Shown here: one piece after another, positions 8,048 through 17,212 of the stretch
How positions within the stretch are numbered: the first letter of the stretch is position 1
Layout of the letters: every line of letters starts with the position of its first letter
Source: CAZHAX01 sp964530325
GTDB lineage: Bacteria; Chloroflexota; Anaerolineae; B4-G1
DNA: 52,553 bases
Assembly: GCA_964530325.1 (NCBI GenBank)
Contig: CAZHAX010000020.1
Location: 1-52,553 of the forward strand
Reading direction: 5' to 3'
The notes under the pieces: model-generated
The model's input: the letters and a program-made list of their open reading frames with translations, nothing else
Told to the model about the DNA's origin: nothing
The model's database searches: none
Made by a program: the position numbers and the translations under genes

Positions 8048-9751
8048 CTAGTTACTCTCGAGAATGAGTGGCAAGCAAACCTCAAATGGGAGGTCGAAGG
8101 CATCAGCGCCAATGGCTGGTGATCTCGAGCGGCGTGGATCTCCGTCGATGTCGAAAGAAGGCCAGCCGAGGGTAGCGCCGGCGGCAATAGCTGGTGAGCC
8201 ACTCATCAGGTGGTAGGTAGAGTCGAGCAGCGGGTTCTGACCAGTGATCGCGTTGCTGTTAATGAGGGTACCCAAGGAGTAGGTATCTGTTGTGTTGCCG
8301 TAGAAGAGGGTATGGTCGAGGTTGGCGGAGGAGCTGGCCCCGATAGCTATGCCATATTGATGTGTGATGATCATGTTGTTCGTCAGCACCAGCGTGACGT
8401 CAGACCAAGGGACGTTGATGCCGTTACGCCCGGCTCCGATGCCGCTGTTATTGGCGGCGAGGGTATTGTGCACCAGCGTTCCGGTGATAGGTTCGCCTGT
8501 GCCGGCCTCGATCGATATACCGCCTCCTCGGAGGCCGGCGTAGTTCTCGGCGACGATGTTATTCGTCATGGTAAAGCTGGTGGCTGACCCGACGAAGATG
8601 CCACCTCCTCGGTGCGCAGTGTTGCTGATGACTAGATTGCTGCCCAGCGTTACGTCGAGTGAGTGGTAGACCAAGACTCCACCGCCGGCGCCCTCGCCGC
8701 TGCCATCTGGGTCAGTGGAGGTGTTGTAGCGGATCGTATTACTGATGATAGACATGCCGTCGCAATAGAGAGTGCGGATTCCTCCACCTCCACCGTGTGA
8801 GATGAGGCTGGCGGAGTTGTATTGGACCGTGTTGCTGACTATATCGACGTCATCGGACATAAAGCAGTAGATACCGCCACCATCGCCCACGTCGGTGATG
8901 ACAGACGAGGCGGTGCCGACATTGTGCTCGATGGTGTTGCCCCTTAGTAGCGCGCTATCTGTCGAGATCAGGCTTATACCTCCACCTGTTCCTTCTCCAC
9001 CGGTGATACTGGCCGTGTTCGAAAGCAGAACGTTGTTCTCGATCTGCTGTGGCAGTGTACCACCTTCAACGTGGATGCCACCGCCGTATCCTCGGTGGTA
9101 GAGGCTGGCGACGTTGGAATAGACGACGTTGCCGGTTATGACTGCCTGCACCCCCGGATCCTCGACGTAGACTCCGCCGCCATAGCCATTGAGGATGATA
9201 CTTGTATCCGCTATGTTGCTGGAGATCACGTTGTTGGCGATGAGGGGCGAGGCGTATCTGCTGTAGATACCGCCTCCCTTGCCTTGACCGACGGCTGAGT
9301 TAGACGCGCTGCCGCGGGTGATGAAGAAGCCGTCGATGGTGGGCGTGATAGACGAGTTGATAAGGACGACGCGCCTTGCATACTCGCCGTCGAGTATGGT
9401 TGGATAGAGTTTGGGATTGCGCGTTACAGGAAAAGAGATCAAACCGTCCCAGCCGCCGTAGAGAGTGATGCTGTTGCTAACGAGCACCACCGATGTTGCC
9501 GTCGTGGTATACGTGCCCTGGGCGACGTAGATAGTGTCGCCGTCGCCGGCCAGACTCAGGGCGACTGTAATAAGGCAGGGCTGGTTCATTGCGCAGAGGG
9601 TGCCCGAGCCGGTAGAGCTGGCGAAGTAGTCCATCGTCGCTGTCTCTGCACGTACCGGATCGGTCAGAGTGCTTTGAACGAAAAGCAGGAGGACAAGGAG
9701 GGCGCCGGCTGCCAGGAGGCTAAGTAGAACACGTTGACTGTGATGGACCAT
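8048..9751 (-). CDS. Secreted parallel beta-helix protein 1 (choice-of-anchor Q-like)
   Basis: 567 residues from ATG 9751, preceded by GGAGG at a 5-base spacing. The N-terminus is a signal peptide or anchor (RVLLSLLAAGALLVLLLFVQ, then PVRA-ET). The mature start carries a short Cys pair (LCAMNQPC) and GDTIYVAQGTYT, the usual first strand of right-handed beta-helix surface proteins. It continues with ITLYGGWDG, PTIDGFFITRG and many NxI/NNV strands separated by GGGIY turns. The C-terminal block SPAIAAG...DIDGDPRR...AIGADAF resembles the choice-of-anchor Q module. It ends FEVCLPLILESN, the most diverged version of the tail shared with four other proteins here. Likely a surface or extracellular protein; ligand unknown. 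Confidence 0.85.
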   Translation of the reverse strand: MVHHSQRVLLSLLAAGALLVLLLFVQSTLTDPVRAETATMDYFASSTGSGTLCAMNQPCLITVALSLAGDGDTIYVAQGTYTTTATSVVLVSNSITLYGGWDGLISFPVTRNPKLYPTILDGEYARRVVLINSSITPTIDGFFITRGSASNSAVGQGKGGGIYSRYASPLIANNVISSNIADTSIILNGYGGGVYVEDPGVQAVITGNVVYSNVASLYHRGYGGGIHVEGGTLPQQIENNVLLSNTASITGGEGTGGGISLISTDSALLRGNTIEHNVGTASSVITDVGDGGGIYCFMSDDVDIVSNTVQYNSASLISHGGGGGIRTLYCDGMSIISNTIRYNTSTDPDGSGEGAGGGVLVYHSLDVTLGSNLVISNTAHRGGGIFVGSATSFTMTNNIVAENYAGLRGGGISIEAGTGEPITGTLVHNTLAANNSGIGAGRNGINVPWSDVTLVLTNNMIITHQYGIAIGASSSANLDHTLFYGNTTDTYSLGTLINSNAITGQNPLLDSTYHLMSGSPAIAAGATLGWPSFDIDGDPRRSRSPAIGADAFDLPFEVCLPLILESN

Positions 9752-9809
9752 CACAACCTCCACAGGTTTCTTCCGCTAAATCGGTGGAAACCGACCATTC
9801 GGAATGCGA

Positions 9810-11534
9810 CTAGTAGCTTCTTAGAACCAGCGGCAGGTAGACCTGGTAGTCGAGAGGATACTGGTGGTCGTCGGCGCCAATGTCGGGTGCTGCCAGACGC
9901 CGCGTTTCTCCGTCGATATCCTGCGCCGGCCAGCCAAGCGTCAGTCCCGCGAGGATCGCCGGCGATCCGTCCATCAGGTGGTAGGTGAAGTCGAGTATCG
10001 GGTTCTGGCCTGTGAGTGGGTTGGCGTTGACGAGTGTGCCCTCGCTGTACGTATCTGCTGTGGTGTTGTTGAAGAAGAGAGTATGCTCCAGACTTGCACT
10101 CGAGCCGGTGTCACCGATAGCTATCCCGTACTGGTGTGTACAAACAATGTTGTTGGTCAGGGCGAGTACGATTCCGGGGTCGGACACCTGGATCCCGTTC
10201 CGTCCTGCGCCGGAGCCCAAGTTGTTGGCGGCGAAGGTGTTGTGGGCGATGGTTCCGGTCACTCCATTCGTGGCACTTGCGGTGAATGCCAACCCCCCGC
10301 CCTCGAAGTCAGCCTGGTTCTCGGCCACTATGTTGTTCGTCATCGTGAAGCTGGTGCGCCACCGGAGATGCATTCCACCACCGTAGCGGGCGGTGTTGCT
10401 GACGATTACGTTTCTGTCGATGGTCATATCAGCTGACTCCGTGACGTACAGGCCGCCACCTTGGCTTCCGTAGCCCGTTCCTCCCGGCCGCACGCCGTGG
10501 TTGTAGCGCAGGGTATTGCTGACGATACTCACACCATCGGAGCTGTAGACTCCGATGCCACCTCCCGCGCCCCAATCATCGACCGCAGCCGAGTTGTAGC
10601 GGACTACGTTGTTGGCCACGATGGCGTCGTTGGAGTTGCTGACGTAGATGCCGCCTCCCGGCGCTGAACCGCCAGGCGTGTATAAGCCCAGCTGGGCGAC
10701 GTTGTACTCGAAGGTATTGCTCATAACCTGCATGCGATCGGAATCGAAGAACAGCCCTCCTCCATAACCGATGCCACCCGTGATACTGGCGGTATTACTC
10801 AGGAACGTGTTGTACACGATCCGGGATGGCTCTGGAAGATCGGCGCCGAGGTAGACTCCTCCTCCGTATCCATAGCCCGCCGTGTTGGCCGTGTTCGAGT
10901 AGATCGAGTTGCCGCTGATGACGATCTGTCCTCGCGCCTCTTTGTGCACGTAGATGCCACCTCCGGCACCGGTCTCGCTCGAGCTGGCGCGGGCGACGTT
11001 GCCGGAGATGGTGTTGTTGGCGATGATCGGTGTGGCGCCGTCGCTGTAGATGCCGCCGCCGTAGCCCGTATCGTGGGCCACCTGGGATGCGCTGCCGCGG
11101 GTGATGATGAAGCCATCGATTGTGGGCGTGATATCCGAGTTGACGAATATGACGCGCCGGTCGTACTCACCGTCTAGCGTGGTCGGGTAGGAATCGGCGT
11201 CACGCACCACGCCGCCGGTACCCACACCGTCCCAACCACCGTATAGGGTGATGCTCTTGGTGATCGTGATCACGGAAGGTCCGTGGCCTGTATATGTGCC
11301 CTCTTCGACGTAGATTGTATCCCCGTTGGCTGCGGCACCCAGCGCGGTGGTGATCAGGCATGGCGCGGCCTGCGAGCACGTGCTGCCGGAGCCGGAGCTG
11401 CTGGCGAAGTAGTCGTCGGTAGCTGTCGTTGCGGCGTGAGCCGTGCTTGCCCATGGGCCCTGAAACCACAGGACGAACCCCAGGAGCGCCCCGGCCGCCG
11501 CGAAGCTCAACAGGATGCGCTGTCTCTTGGTCAT
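9810..11534 (-). CDS. Secreted parallel beta-helix protein 2 (choice-of-anchor Q-like)
   Basis: 574-residue paralogue of the neighbouring 8048-9751 gene. Signal peptide RILLSFAAAGALLGFVLWFQ with probable cleavage after AHA, Cys pair TCSQAAPC, GDTIYVEEGTYTG, ITLYGGWDG, YPTTLDGEYDRRV and PTIDGFIITRGSAS, then about a dozen beta-helix turns with GGGIY corners. The C-terminal SPAILAG...DIDGETRR...DIGADDH block is followed by YQVYLPLVLRSY and the stop. Start ATG 11534 has an AGGA about ten bases upstream. All four exported proteins of this island lie on one strand with gaps of 58-84 bp, so they may be co-transcribed. Function beyond a surface beta-helix is unknown. Confidence 0.87.
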   Translation of the reverse strand: MTKRQRILLSFAAAGALLGFVLWFQGPWASTAHAATTATDDYFASSSGSGSTCSQAAPCLITTALGAAANGDTIYVEEGTYTGHGPSVITITKSITLYGGWDGVGTGGVVRDADSYPTTLDGEYDRRVIFVNSDITPTIDGFIITRGSASQVAHDTGYGGGIYSDGATPIIANNTISGNVARASSSETGAGGGIYVHKEARGQIVISGNSIYSNTANTAGYGYGGGVYLGADLPEPSRIVYNTFLSNTASITGGIGYGGGLFFDSDRMQVMSNTFEYNVAQLGLYTPGGSAPGGGIYVSNSNDAIVANNVVRYNSAAVDDWGAGGGIGVYSSDGVSIVSNTLRYNHGVRPGGTGYGSQGGGLYVTESADMTIDRNVIVSNTARYGGGMHLRWRTSFTMTNNIVAENQADFEGGGLAFTASATNGVTGTIAHNTFAANNLGSGAGRNGIQVSDPGIVLALTNNIVCTHQYGIAIGDTGSSASLEHTLFFNNTTADTYSEGTLVNANPLTGQNPILDFTYHLMDGSPAILAGLTLGWPAQDIDGETRRLAAPDIGADDHQYPLDYQVYLPLVLRSY

Positions 11535-11597
11535 TACACAGGTATCCTTTCTGTGCTATAATACTCCTAACCACGCCGCTGGCAGGCGCCGCTGCCT

Positions 11598-13994
11598 CTA
11601 GTAACTCCTCAGCACCAGCGGCAGGTATACCTGCAGGTCGTCCCTGTTCTGCCAGGCTACGATTTCGAAAGCCGCTTCGTTGGCGCTTCCAGAGACTACG
11701 TCGAGGTCCCCGTCGAGATCGAAGTCACCGAGTGCCAGGCAGTAGAGGTGCGCCTCGTGAACTCCTATTCCATGTTCTACCCATAGGCCGCTGAAGGGCG
11801 TCCCGTCGTTCTCCCAGATGATGAGTTCGGAGTCGCTGCCGCCATACTCGGCTGATACTAGGTCAAGATCGCCATCTGCGTCGAAGTCGCCGAGGGCCAC
11901 AGTGGATAGGCTGTTGTCTCTGGCACCTGCGTCGTTCTGTGTCCAGGATCCACTGAAGGGGGTGTTGTCGTTCTGCCAGGCTATCACTTCGTAGTCGTCA
12001 TGGATCGCACCTCCGGACACGACGTCCAGGTAACCGTCGTTGTCCAGATCGCCGAGGGCAACGCTGTTCACACTGGCGGTCCCAGTGTCGCCGAAGTTGT
12101 TCGACGACCAGGTACCGGTGAAGGGGGTGGTATCGTTCATCCAGGCTTTGATCTCCGAGCCTGACAGCGACTCGCTGGCAGTGACCATGTCCAGGTATCC
12201 GTCGTTGTCCAGGTCGCCCAAAGCCACCGAGGTCACGTCGGCACCGCATTCTCCAACGTCGTTCTCTGCCCAAGTGCCGCTGAAAGGCGCCCCGTCGTTC
12301 TGGAGAACGATCACCTCGGCGTTCGAGCCATCGTCGCGTACTGCAGCCAGGTCCAGATCGCCGTCGTTGTCCAGATCCCCGAGAGCCGCCTGCCACACAC
12401 TGCGGTAGCTGGTCCCTGCGTTGTTTAGCGTCCAGGTGTCCGTGAACGGGGAACCGTCGTTCTCCCAGACGATGATCTCGTAGGTTGCGTAGTAGTTGCC
12501 CACCGAGGCGGCATCCAGGTCTCCGTCGTTGTCCAGGTCGCCTAAGACCACATCGTAAATGCTGTTCTCGGCGGTGCCGACGTCGTTCGGCGTCCAGGTA
12601 GCGTCGAAGGGAGAGCGATCGTTCTCCCAGGCGATTAGCTCATAGTCCTCGCCCAAGGTACTGCCGGATAGTACGTCCAGGTCGCCGTCGTTGTCCAGAT
12701 CACCTGCGGCGACGCCGTATACGTGGTCGGCGCTGGCTCCAAGGTCGTTCTGGGGGAAACCGACGGGTATAGAATCGGGTGGTAGAGTGTTCGGGAAGGC
12801 GATAATCTCGTAGTCCTCGTCTGAGTGGACGCCAGAGACGATGTCGAGGTCGCCGTCGTTGTCCAGGTCGCCGAAAGCGACTGAGTTCACGTCGGAGTCG
12901 CTGTGCCCCGCGTCGATCAACGGCCATTCATCGCTGAACGGTGTACCGTCACTCTGATACGCCTCCACTTCGTTGCCCGAGGTGTTGCTGAACCCGGCTA
13001 CTATGTCGATGTCCCCATCGTTATCCAGGTCGCCCACTGCCACCGTACGCGCGCCGTCGCCGCTCTCTCTCACGCTGTTCAACGTCCAGGTGCCGTCGAA
13101 TGGGCTGCCGTTGTTCTCCCAGGCGCCGAGTACGCTGTTCGAGTTCCATTCACCGCCCGTCACGATGTCCAGATCGCCGTCGTTGTCCAGGTCGGCCAGG
13201 GCGACAGCGTTCATGCCTTCCTCGATGTTGCCAACATCGTTCGGCGACCAGTAGCTGCTGAACGGAGTCCCGTCGTTCTGCCAGACGATGACCTGATAGT
13301 ACTCCTGCTCATCGCAGGCGGTAACGATGTCGAGGTCCCCGTCGTTGTCCAGGTCTCCCAGGTCGATACCCCAGACAGTAGCCAACGTGTCCCCTACATC
13401 GTTATCCGGCCAGCTGCCGTTGAACGGAGTTCCATCGTTCTCAAGCACGACCACATCGTAGTCTTCCGTAGTGCTGGTGCCGAGGGCGATGTCCAGGTCG
13501 CCGTCGTTGTCCAGGTCGCCCAGAGCGATACTGGCTTCCCAGAGGTACGATCCGGCTTCGATCGTAGACCAGGTGCCACTGAAAGGTGTGCCGCTGTTCT
13601 CCCATACGTCGACGTCGCCGGAGGAGTCCCCGGATACGATGTCCAGGTCGCCGTCGTTGTCCAGGTCACCAACCGCAAGCGAGCTGATTCCCCAGGTTCC
13701 TGTATCGCCTATGTCGTTCGACGACCAATAGCCACTGAACGGCGTCCCGTTGTTCTGCCAGACAATGACCGTGTTGTCCTCAGCCGGGCCGCTGCCGGAG
13801 ATGATGTCCAGGTCGCCGTCGTTGTCCAGGTCGCCGAGTGCTACTGCATTGACACTGTCGGAGCTCGCGCCCACGTCGTTCCCCGTGCCAAAGGTGATAT
13901 CCGGGTGGCCATCCGCAGGCGTGGCCCGGGCACCGGCCTGCATCAGACCGAGTACGATCGTCATAGCGGCAATCAAGCGCAGTCTTCTGTTCAC
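11598..13994 (-). CDS. Secreted 14-repeat FG-GAP/VCBS protein (likely double beta-propeller)
   Basis: 798 residues from GTG 13994, GGAGG seven bases upstream; signal peptide MNRRLRLIAAMTIVLGLMQA with cleavage near ARA-TP. The rest is 14 repeats of about 55 residues, each with a calcium-loop core of the form GDLDNDGDLDIVSG followed by a IVWQNDGTPFSGTW-like strand. Repeats 13 and 14 are variants (DFDADGDLD, DFDLDGDLD). A longer linker after repeat 7 (FPNTLPPDSIPVGFPQ) divides the array seven plus seven, suggesting two seven-bladed propellers. It ends LQVYLPLVLRSY, as its beta-helix neighbours do. FG-GAP propellers bind calcium and often ligands or surfaces; no catalytic residues are evident. 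Confidence 0.9.
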   Translation of the reverse strand: MNRRLRLIAAMTIVLGLMQAGARATPADGHPDITFGTGNDVGASSDSVNAVALGDLDNDGDLDIISGSGPAEDNTVIVWQNNGTPFSGYWSSNDIGDTGTWGISSLAVGDLDNDGDLDIVSGDSSGDVDVWENSGTPFSGTWSTIEAGSYLWEASIALGDLDNDGDLDIALGTSTTEDYDVVVLENDGTPFNGSWPDNDVGDTLATVWGIDLGDLDNDGDLDIVTACDEQEYYQVIVWQNDGTPFSSYWSPNDVGNIEEGMNAVALADLDNDGDLDIVTGGEWNSNSVLGAWENNGSPFDGTWTLNSVRESGDGARTVAVGDLDNDGDIDIVAGFSNTSGNEVEAYQSDGTPFSDEWPLIDAGHSDSDVNSVAFGDLDNDGDLDIVSGVHSDEDYEIIAFPNTLPPDSIPVGFPQNDLGASADHVYGVAAGDLDNDGDLDVLSGSTLGEDYELIAWENDRSPFDATWTPNDVGTAENSIYDVVLGDLDNDGDLDAASVGNYYATYEIIVWENDGSPFTDTWTLNNAGTSYRSVWQAALGDLDNDGDLDLAAVRDDGSNAEVIVLQNDGAPFSGTWAENDVGECGADVTSVALGDLDNDGYLDMVTASESLSGSEIKAWMNDTTPFTGTWSSNNFGDTGTASVNSVALGDLDNDGYLDVVSGGAIHDDYEVIAWQNDNTPFSGSWTQNDAGARDNSLSTVALGDFDADGDLDLVSAEYGGSDSELIIWENDGTPFSGLWVEHGIGVHEAHLYCLALGDFDLDGDLDVVSGSANEAAFEIVAWQNRDDLQVYLPLVLRSY

Positions 13995-14078
13995 CTCTCA
14001 ACCTCCGATCTATGTGTGTAGGCTAGAACCGGCAGCCAGCGCGGTGCCATTGTCCGGCTTGATGGGCGCCGCTTCAAC

Positions 14079-15794
14079 TCAGTAACTCCTCAGCACCAGC
14101 GGCAGGTAGACCGCGTAGCCTCGCTCGTCGGCTCCGATGTCGAAGCCACCGCGCAGCGGGCGGGGATTGCCGTCGATGTCGTCTGTTACCCAAGGGATGT
14201 CGATGGCAGCGTTGAAGGCGGGCGAGTACTCCGATATGTGGTAGCTGGGGTTAAGCAGCGGGTTCTGCCCCGTGATCGAGTTGGTGGCCACGATGTTGCC
14301 GGCTCCGCCGGTATCGGCGGCCGTGCTGCTGTAGAAGAGCGCATGATCTAGTGTCGCGCTGGTAGTAAGCACTCCGTAGACGCCGTACGCGTGGTTGCAG
14401 AGGATGTTGTTCGTCAGCACAAGTGTGACGTATGAGTCACCCATGTAGATGGCGGTCCGGCCACCGTCGCTTGTGCCCCGGTCGTTGTCGGCGAACGTGT
14501 TGTATACCACCGTACCAGTGACCGGAGTGGCCGGCCCGGCCTCGAAGGCCATCCCACCTCCCTCGGTGTTGGCCAGGTTGTTGGCGATGACGTTGTTACT
14601 CATGGTGAAGGAAGTGCTGTGTCCCAGGTAGAGGCCGCCGCCGTAGCTTGTGCTGGGGCCGGTGACGTTGTCCAGGACCCAATTGCCCTCTATGGCCACG
14701 TCCAGGGAATAGTATGCGTTGAGGCCGCCGCCTCGACCGGCGCCGGTGACGGATGCGGTGCTGAGGTTGTTCTGCAGGATGTTGCTTCTCACTACCACCC
14801 CATCGCACCCGGATATGTACACGCCGCCGCCTCCGCCGTTGCCCGCCAGCGAGGCAGTGTTGTGCTGGACCGTATTGCCGCTGATGGCCACGTTTCCTGA
14901 GCTGAAGCAGTAGATGCCGCCTCCCGCGCCGGCGTTGCCATAGTCGCGCTTGGCGAAGTTGTGCTCAACGGTGTTGCCTTCGATGATGGCACCGGACGAG
15001 CCGTACGTCGAGATCCCGCCGCCAAACCCTCTCCCGCCGGTGATGCTGGCGGTGTTGCTGATCACCACGTTGCCCACGACCCGGGCCAGCGGCTGCGTCG
15101 CGTAGCCCAGGCCAATTCCACCGCCGTAGCCGTAGTAGGACGTGCTGGCCGAGTTGGAGAAGACCTCATTAGCCTCGACTGTTGTGTTGGCGGCGAAGTT
15201 CTCCAGGTAGATCCCTCCGCCCCGGCCGGTGTCGGAAGTGCTTGTGTAGGCAACGTTGTAGCGAATCACGTTGTTGGCGATGACCGGACTGGCCCCGAGG
15301 CTGTAGATGCCGCCTCCCTTGCCCGGTCCGGTACCAGCGTTGGAGGCATTGCCGCGGGTGATGATGAAGCCGTCGATTGTGGGCGAGATCGCCCCGCTGA
15401 TGAAGACCACTCGCCGCTGCTCCTCACCGTCCAGCGTCGTCGGGTAGAGGTCGGGGTCGCGCACGATGCCGCCGCTGGGCGAGCCGTCCCAGCCACCATA
15501 CAGGGTGATGCTGCTGGTCAGCGTGACGACCGACGGCCCGCTGCCTGTGTAGGTGCCCTCTTCGACGTAGATCGTGTCTCCTGCGGCAGCACTGCCAATA
15601 GCCGTGTCCAGAGAGCAGGGGCTTGCCTGGGTGCAGGGTGCCCCGCCGCCCGAACTGCTGGCGAACCAGGTGGAGGCTGCCGGGCCGGCCACGGCAGTGG
15701 GGCAGGAACTCAGATGCAGGATCGTCATTCCGGCCGCAAGCCCTGCACCCGCGATTACGCTGAGTAGAAGCCTTGTTCGACCGCGTGCATTCAC
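14079..15794 (-). CDS. Secreted parallel beta-helix protein 3 (choice-of-anchor Q-like)
   Basis: About 571 residues, paralogous to the two beta-helix genes downstream. An ATG at 15800 is only one base from AGGAG, so the in-frame GTG at 15794 (seven bases) is the better start. Hydrophobic signal segment LLLSVIAGAGLAAGMTILHL with probable cleavage after AVA; then WFASSSGGGAPCTQASPC, GDTIYVEEGTYTG, ITLYGGWDG, PTIDGFIITRG and repeated GGGIY/NNV turns. C-terminal DIDGNPRPLRGG and DIGADERG are followed by YAVYLPLVLRSY and TGA. A 28-base stretch over the tail codons (14081-14108) is identical to that at the end of the FG-GAP gene (11600-11627), which points to recent shared origin of this part. Confidence 0.87.
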   Translation of the reverse strand: MNARGRTRLLLSVIAGAGLAAGMTILHLSSCPTAVAGPAASTWFASSSGGGAPCTQASPCSLDTAIGSAAAGDTIYVEEGTYTGSGPSVVTLTSSITLYGGWDGSPSGGIVRDPDLYPTTLDGEEQRRVVFISGAISPTIDGFIITRGNASNAGTGPGKGGGIYSLGASPVIANNVIRYNVAYTSTSDTGRGGGIYLENFAANTTVEANEVFSNSASTSYYGYGGGIGLGYATQPLARVVGNVVISNTASITGGRGFGGGISTYGSSGAIIEGNTVEHNFAKRDYGNAGAGGGIYCFSSGNVAISGNTVQHNTASLAGNGGGGGVYISGCDGVVVRSNILQNNLSTASVTGAGRGGGLNAYYSLDVAIEGNWVLDNVTGPSTSYGGGLYLGHSTSFTMSNNVIANNLANTEGGGMAFEAGPATPVTGTVVYNTFADNDRGTSDGGRTAIYMGDSYVTLVLTNNILCNHAYGVYGVLTTSATLDHALFYSSTAADTGGAGNIVATNSITGQNPLLNPSYHISEYSPAFNAAIDIPWVTDDIDGNPRPLRGGFDIGADERGYAVYLPLVLRSY

Positions 15795-15905
15795 CGTCAT
15801 ACTCCTAGATGGCCTGCCGGCGGTTCGGCCCTATTGTAGGTGGGCGGTTTCGGTCCCGTCCGGATGACGTGGATCACTTGTGCCCTGTGCGTCACAGATA
15901 CGGTC

Positions 15906-17024
15906 TCATTGGGCCGCCAGAAGCGATTCCAGCGAGTCGTGTTCCAGATCGAATGCCTCGGCAACGCCGCGGCAGGTGACCTTTCCCGCATGGGTGTTCA
16001 CTCCCCTAGCCAGTTCCTCGTCGCTGCCGATCGCAGCGCTAATCCCTTGCTCTGCCAGCTTGACTATGTACGGCAATGTGGCGTTGCTGAGGGCATAGGT
16101 GCTCGTGCGCGGGACGAGGGCGGGCATGTTCGTGACGCAGTAGTGGATGACGCCGTCGACCAGGTACGTTGGCTCGGAGTGGGTCGTGGGCCGCGTAGTC
16201 TCGAAACAGCCGCCCTGATCGACAGCCACATCGACGGCCACGCTGCCGGGGGCCATCTGGCCGATCATCTTCCTGGTTACCAATCTCGGTGCCCTGCCAC
16301 CTTTGATCAACACCGCGCCCACAAGCAGGTCGGCGCGGCGCACTGCCTCCGCGATGTTGAGCGGATTGGAGCTCAGGGTTGTCAGCCTGCCGCCCATCAC
16401 CTCGTTGAGATGGCGCAGCCGGTCGACGTTGATGTCTATGACGAAGACCTGTGCTCCCATGCCCAGCGCTGCCCAGGCTGCCGCTGTACCGACGACACCG
16501 CCACCGATGATGGCCACGTCTGCCGGGCGGACGCCCGCGATGCCGCCCAGTAGCTTGCCGCGCCCGCCGCTCGTCCTCTCCATGTAGTGGGCCCCCACCT
16601 GGATAGCCAGACGGCCGGCCACCTCGCTCATGGGAGTGAGCAGGGGCAGGTAGCCATCGGCCCGCTCCACCGTCTCGTAGGCGATGGCCGTCAACCCGCG
16701 CTTCAGCAACTCCCTCGTCAGGCTCTCGTCGGCCGCCAGGTGGAGGTACGTGAAAAGGGCCAGGTCCGGCCGCAGCAACGGGTATTCGCCTGGCTGCGGT
16801 TCTTTCACCTTGACCACCAGTTCGGCCCGCCACGCTTCCTGGGCCGAGCTGCCGATCGTCGCCCCGGCAGACTCATACTGCTGATCGGAGAAGCCGCTGC
16901 CCTCACCGGCCCGGGTCTCGACAAGTACCTGGTGGCCGCTCTCGGCGAGCTGGCGTACGCCCCCAGGCGTCATAGCCACGCGGTATTCGTTGTCCTTGAT
17001 CTCTTTGGGGACGCCGATGATCAC
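15906..17024 (-). CDS. ald: Alanine dehydrogenase
   Basis: NAD-dependent oxidative deamination of L-alanine to pyruvate and ammonium, or the reverse. GTG 17024 (VIIGVPKEIKDNEYRVA) has GAGGAGG six bases upstream and gives 372 residues, the family's normal length. Visible features: N-terminal PKEIKxxExRVAMTP, KVKEPQPGEYPLLR with the substrate-binding Lys, LFTYLHLAAD with the catalytic His, the nucleotide-binding IIGGGVVGTAAAWAALGMGA followed by VIDIN, and VAVDQGGCFETTRPTTHSEPTY. It is divergent from the RNase J gene across a 188 bp spacer with promoters for both directions. Confidence 0.97.
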   Translation of the reverse strand: MIIGVPKEIKDNEYRVAMTPGGVRQLAESGHQVLVETRAGEGSGFSDQQYESAGATIGSSAQEAWRAELVVKVKEPQPGEYPLLRPDLALFTYLHLAADESLTRELLKRGLTAIAYETVERADGYLPLLTPMSEVAGRLAIQVGAHYMERTSGGRGKLLGGIAGVRPADVAIIGGGVVGTAAAWAALGMGAQVFVIDINVDRLRHLNEVMGGRLTTLSSNPLNIAEAVRRADLLVGAVLIKGGRAPRLVTRKMIGQMAPGSVAVDVAVDQGGCFETTRPTTHSEPTYLVDGVIHYCVTNMPALVPRTSTYALSNATLPYIVKLAEQGISAAIGSDEELARGVNTHAGKVTCRGVAEAFDLEHDSLESLLAAQ

Positions 17025-17057
17025 TGACGGCCTCCTCGCGTCTGGCAGGGCTTGCAC

Positions 17058-17086
17058 AGGATACTGCAATGGGCTGGGTTGCGCAA
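17058..17086 (-). promoter_or_regulatory. Possible promoter for ald
   Basis: Read on the minus strand: TTGCGC (17086-17081), 17 bases, TATCCT (17063-17058), about 34 bases upstream of the ald GTG. The -35 match is weak. Confidence 0.4.
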
Positions 17087-17133
17087 GTCCGGCGCCGCAC
17101 ACGGCCGGCCGAGGCGCGGAGAGGCCAGAGCCC

Positions 17134-17162
17134 TTGTCCAGTCCTCTGCCGCGTGATATACT
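17134..17162 (+). promoter_or_regulatory. Probable sigma-A promoter for RNase J
   Basis: TTGTCC (17134-17139), 17-base spacer, TATACT (17157-17162). Predicted start near 17169 gives a leader of about 45 bases to the ATG at 17213. Confidence 0.6.
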
Positions 17163-17212
17163 CCCGCTGTGTTCGCTGCGAATACGCTGCAGGGCGGTGG
17201 GGGCAAGATCCG

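Noticed and set aside
11700..13880. Recurring GTCGCCGTCGTTGTCCAGG string every 150-180 bases, first taken as a CRISPR or tandem DNA repeat
   Set aside because: It is the codon pattern of the DLDNDGD loops of the FG-GAP protein; spacing equals one protein repeat and spacers are coding.
12903..14021. 372-codon plus-strand open frame
   Set aside because: Antisense of the FG-GAP repeats; its periodicity mirrors the real protein repeats.
14079..14120. LPLVL as an LPxTG sortase motif
   Set aside because: No TG follows, and there is no hydrophobic helix or basic tail after it; the protein ends a few residues later.
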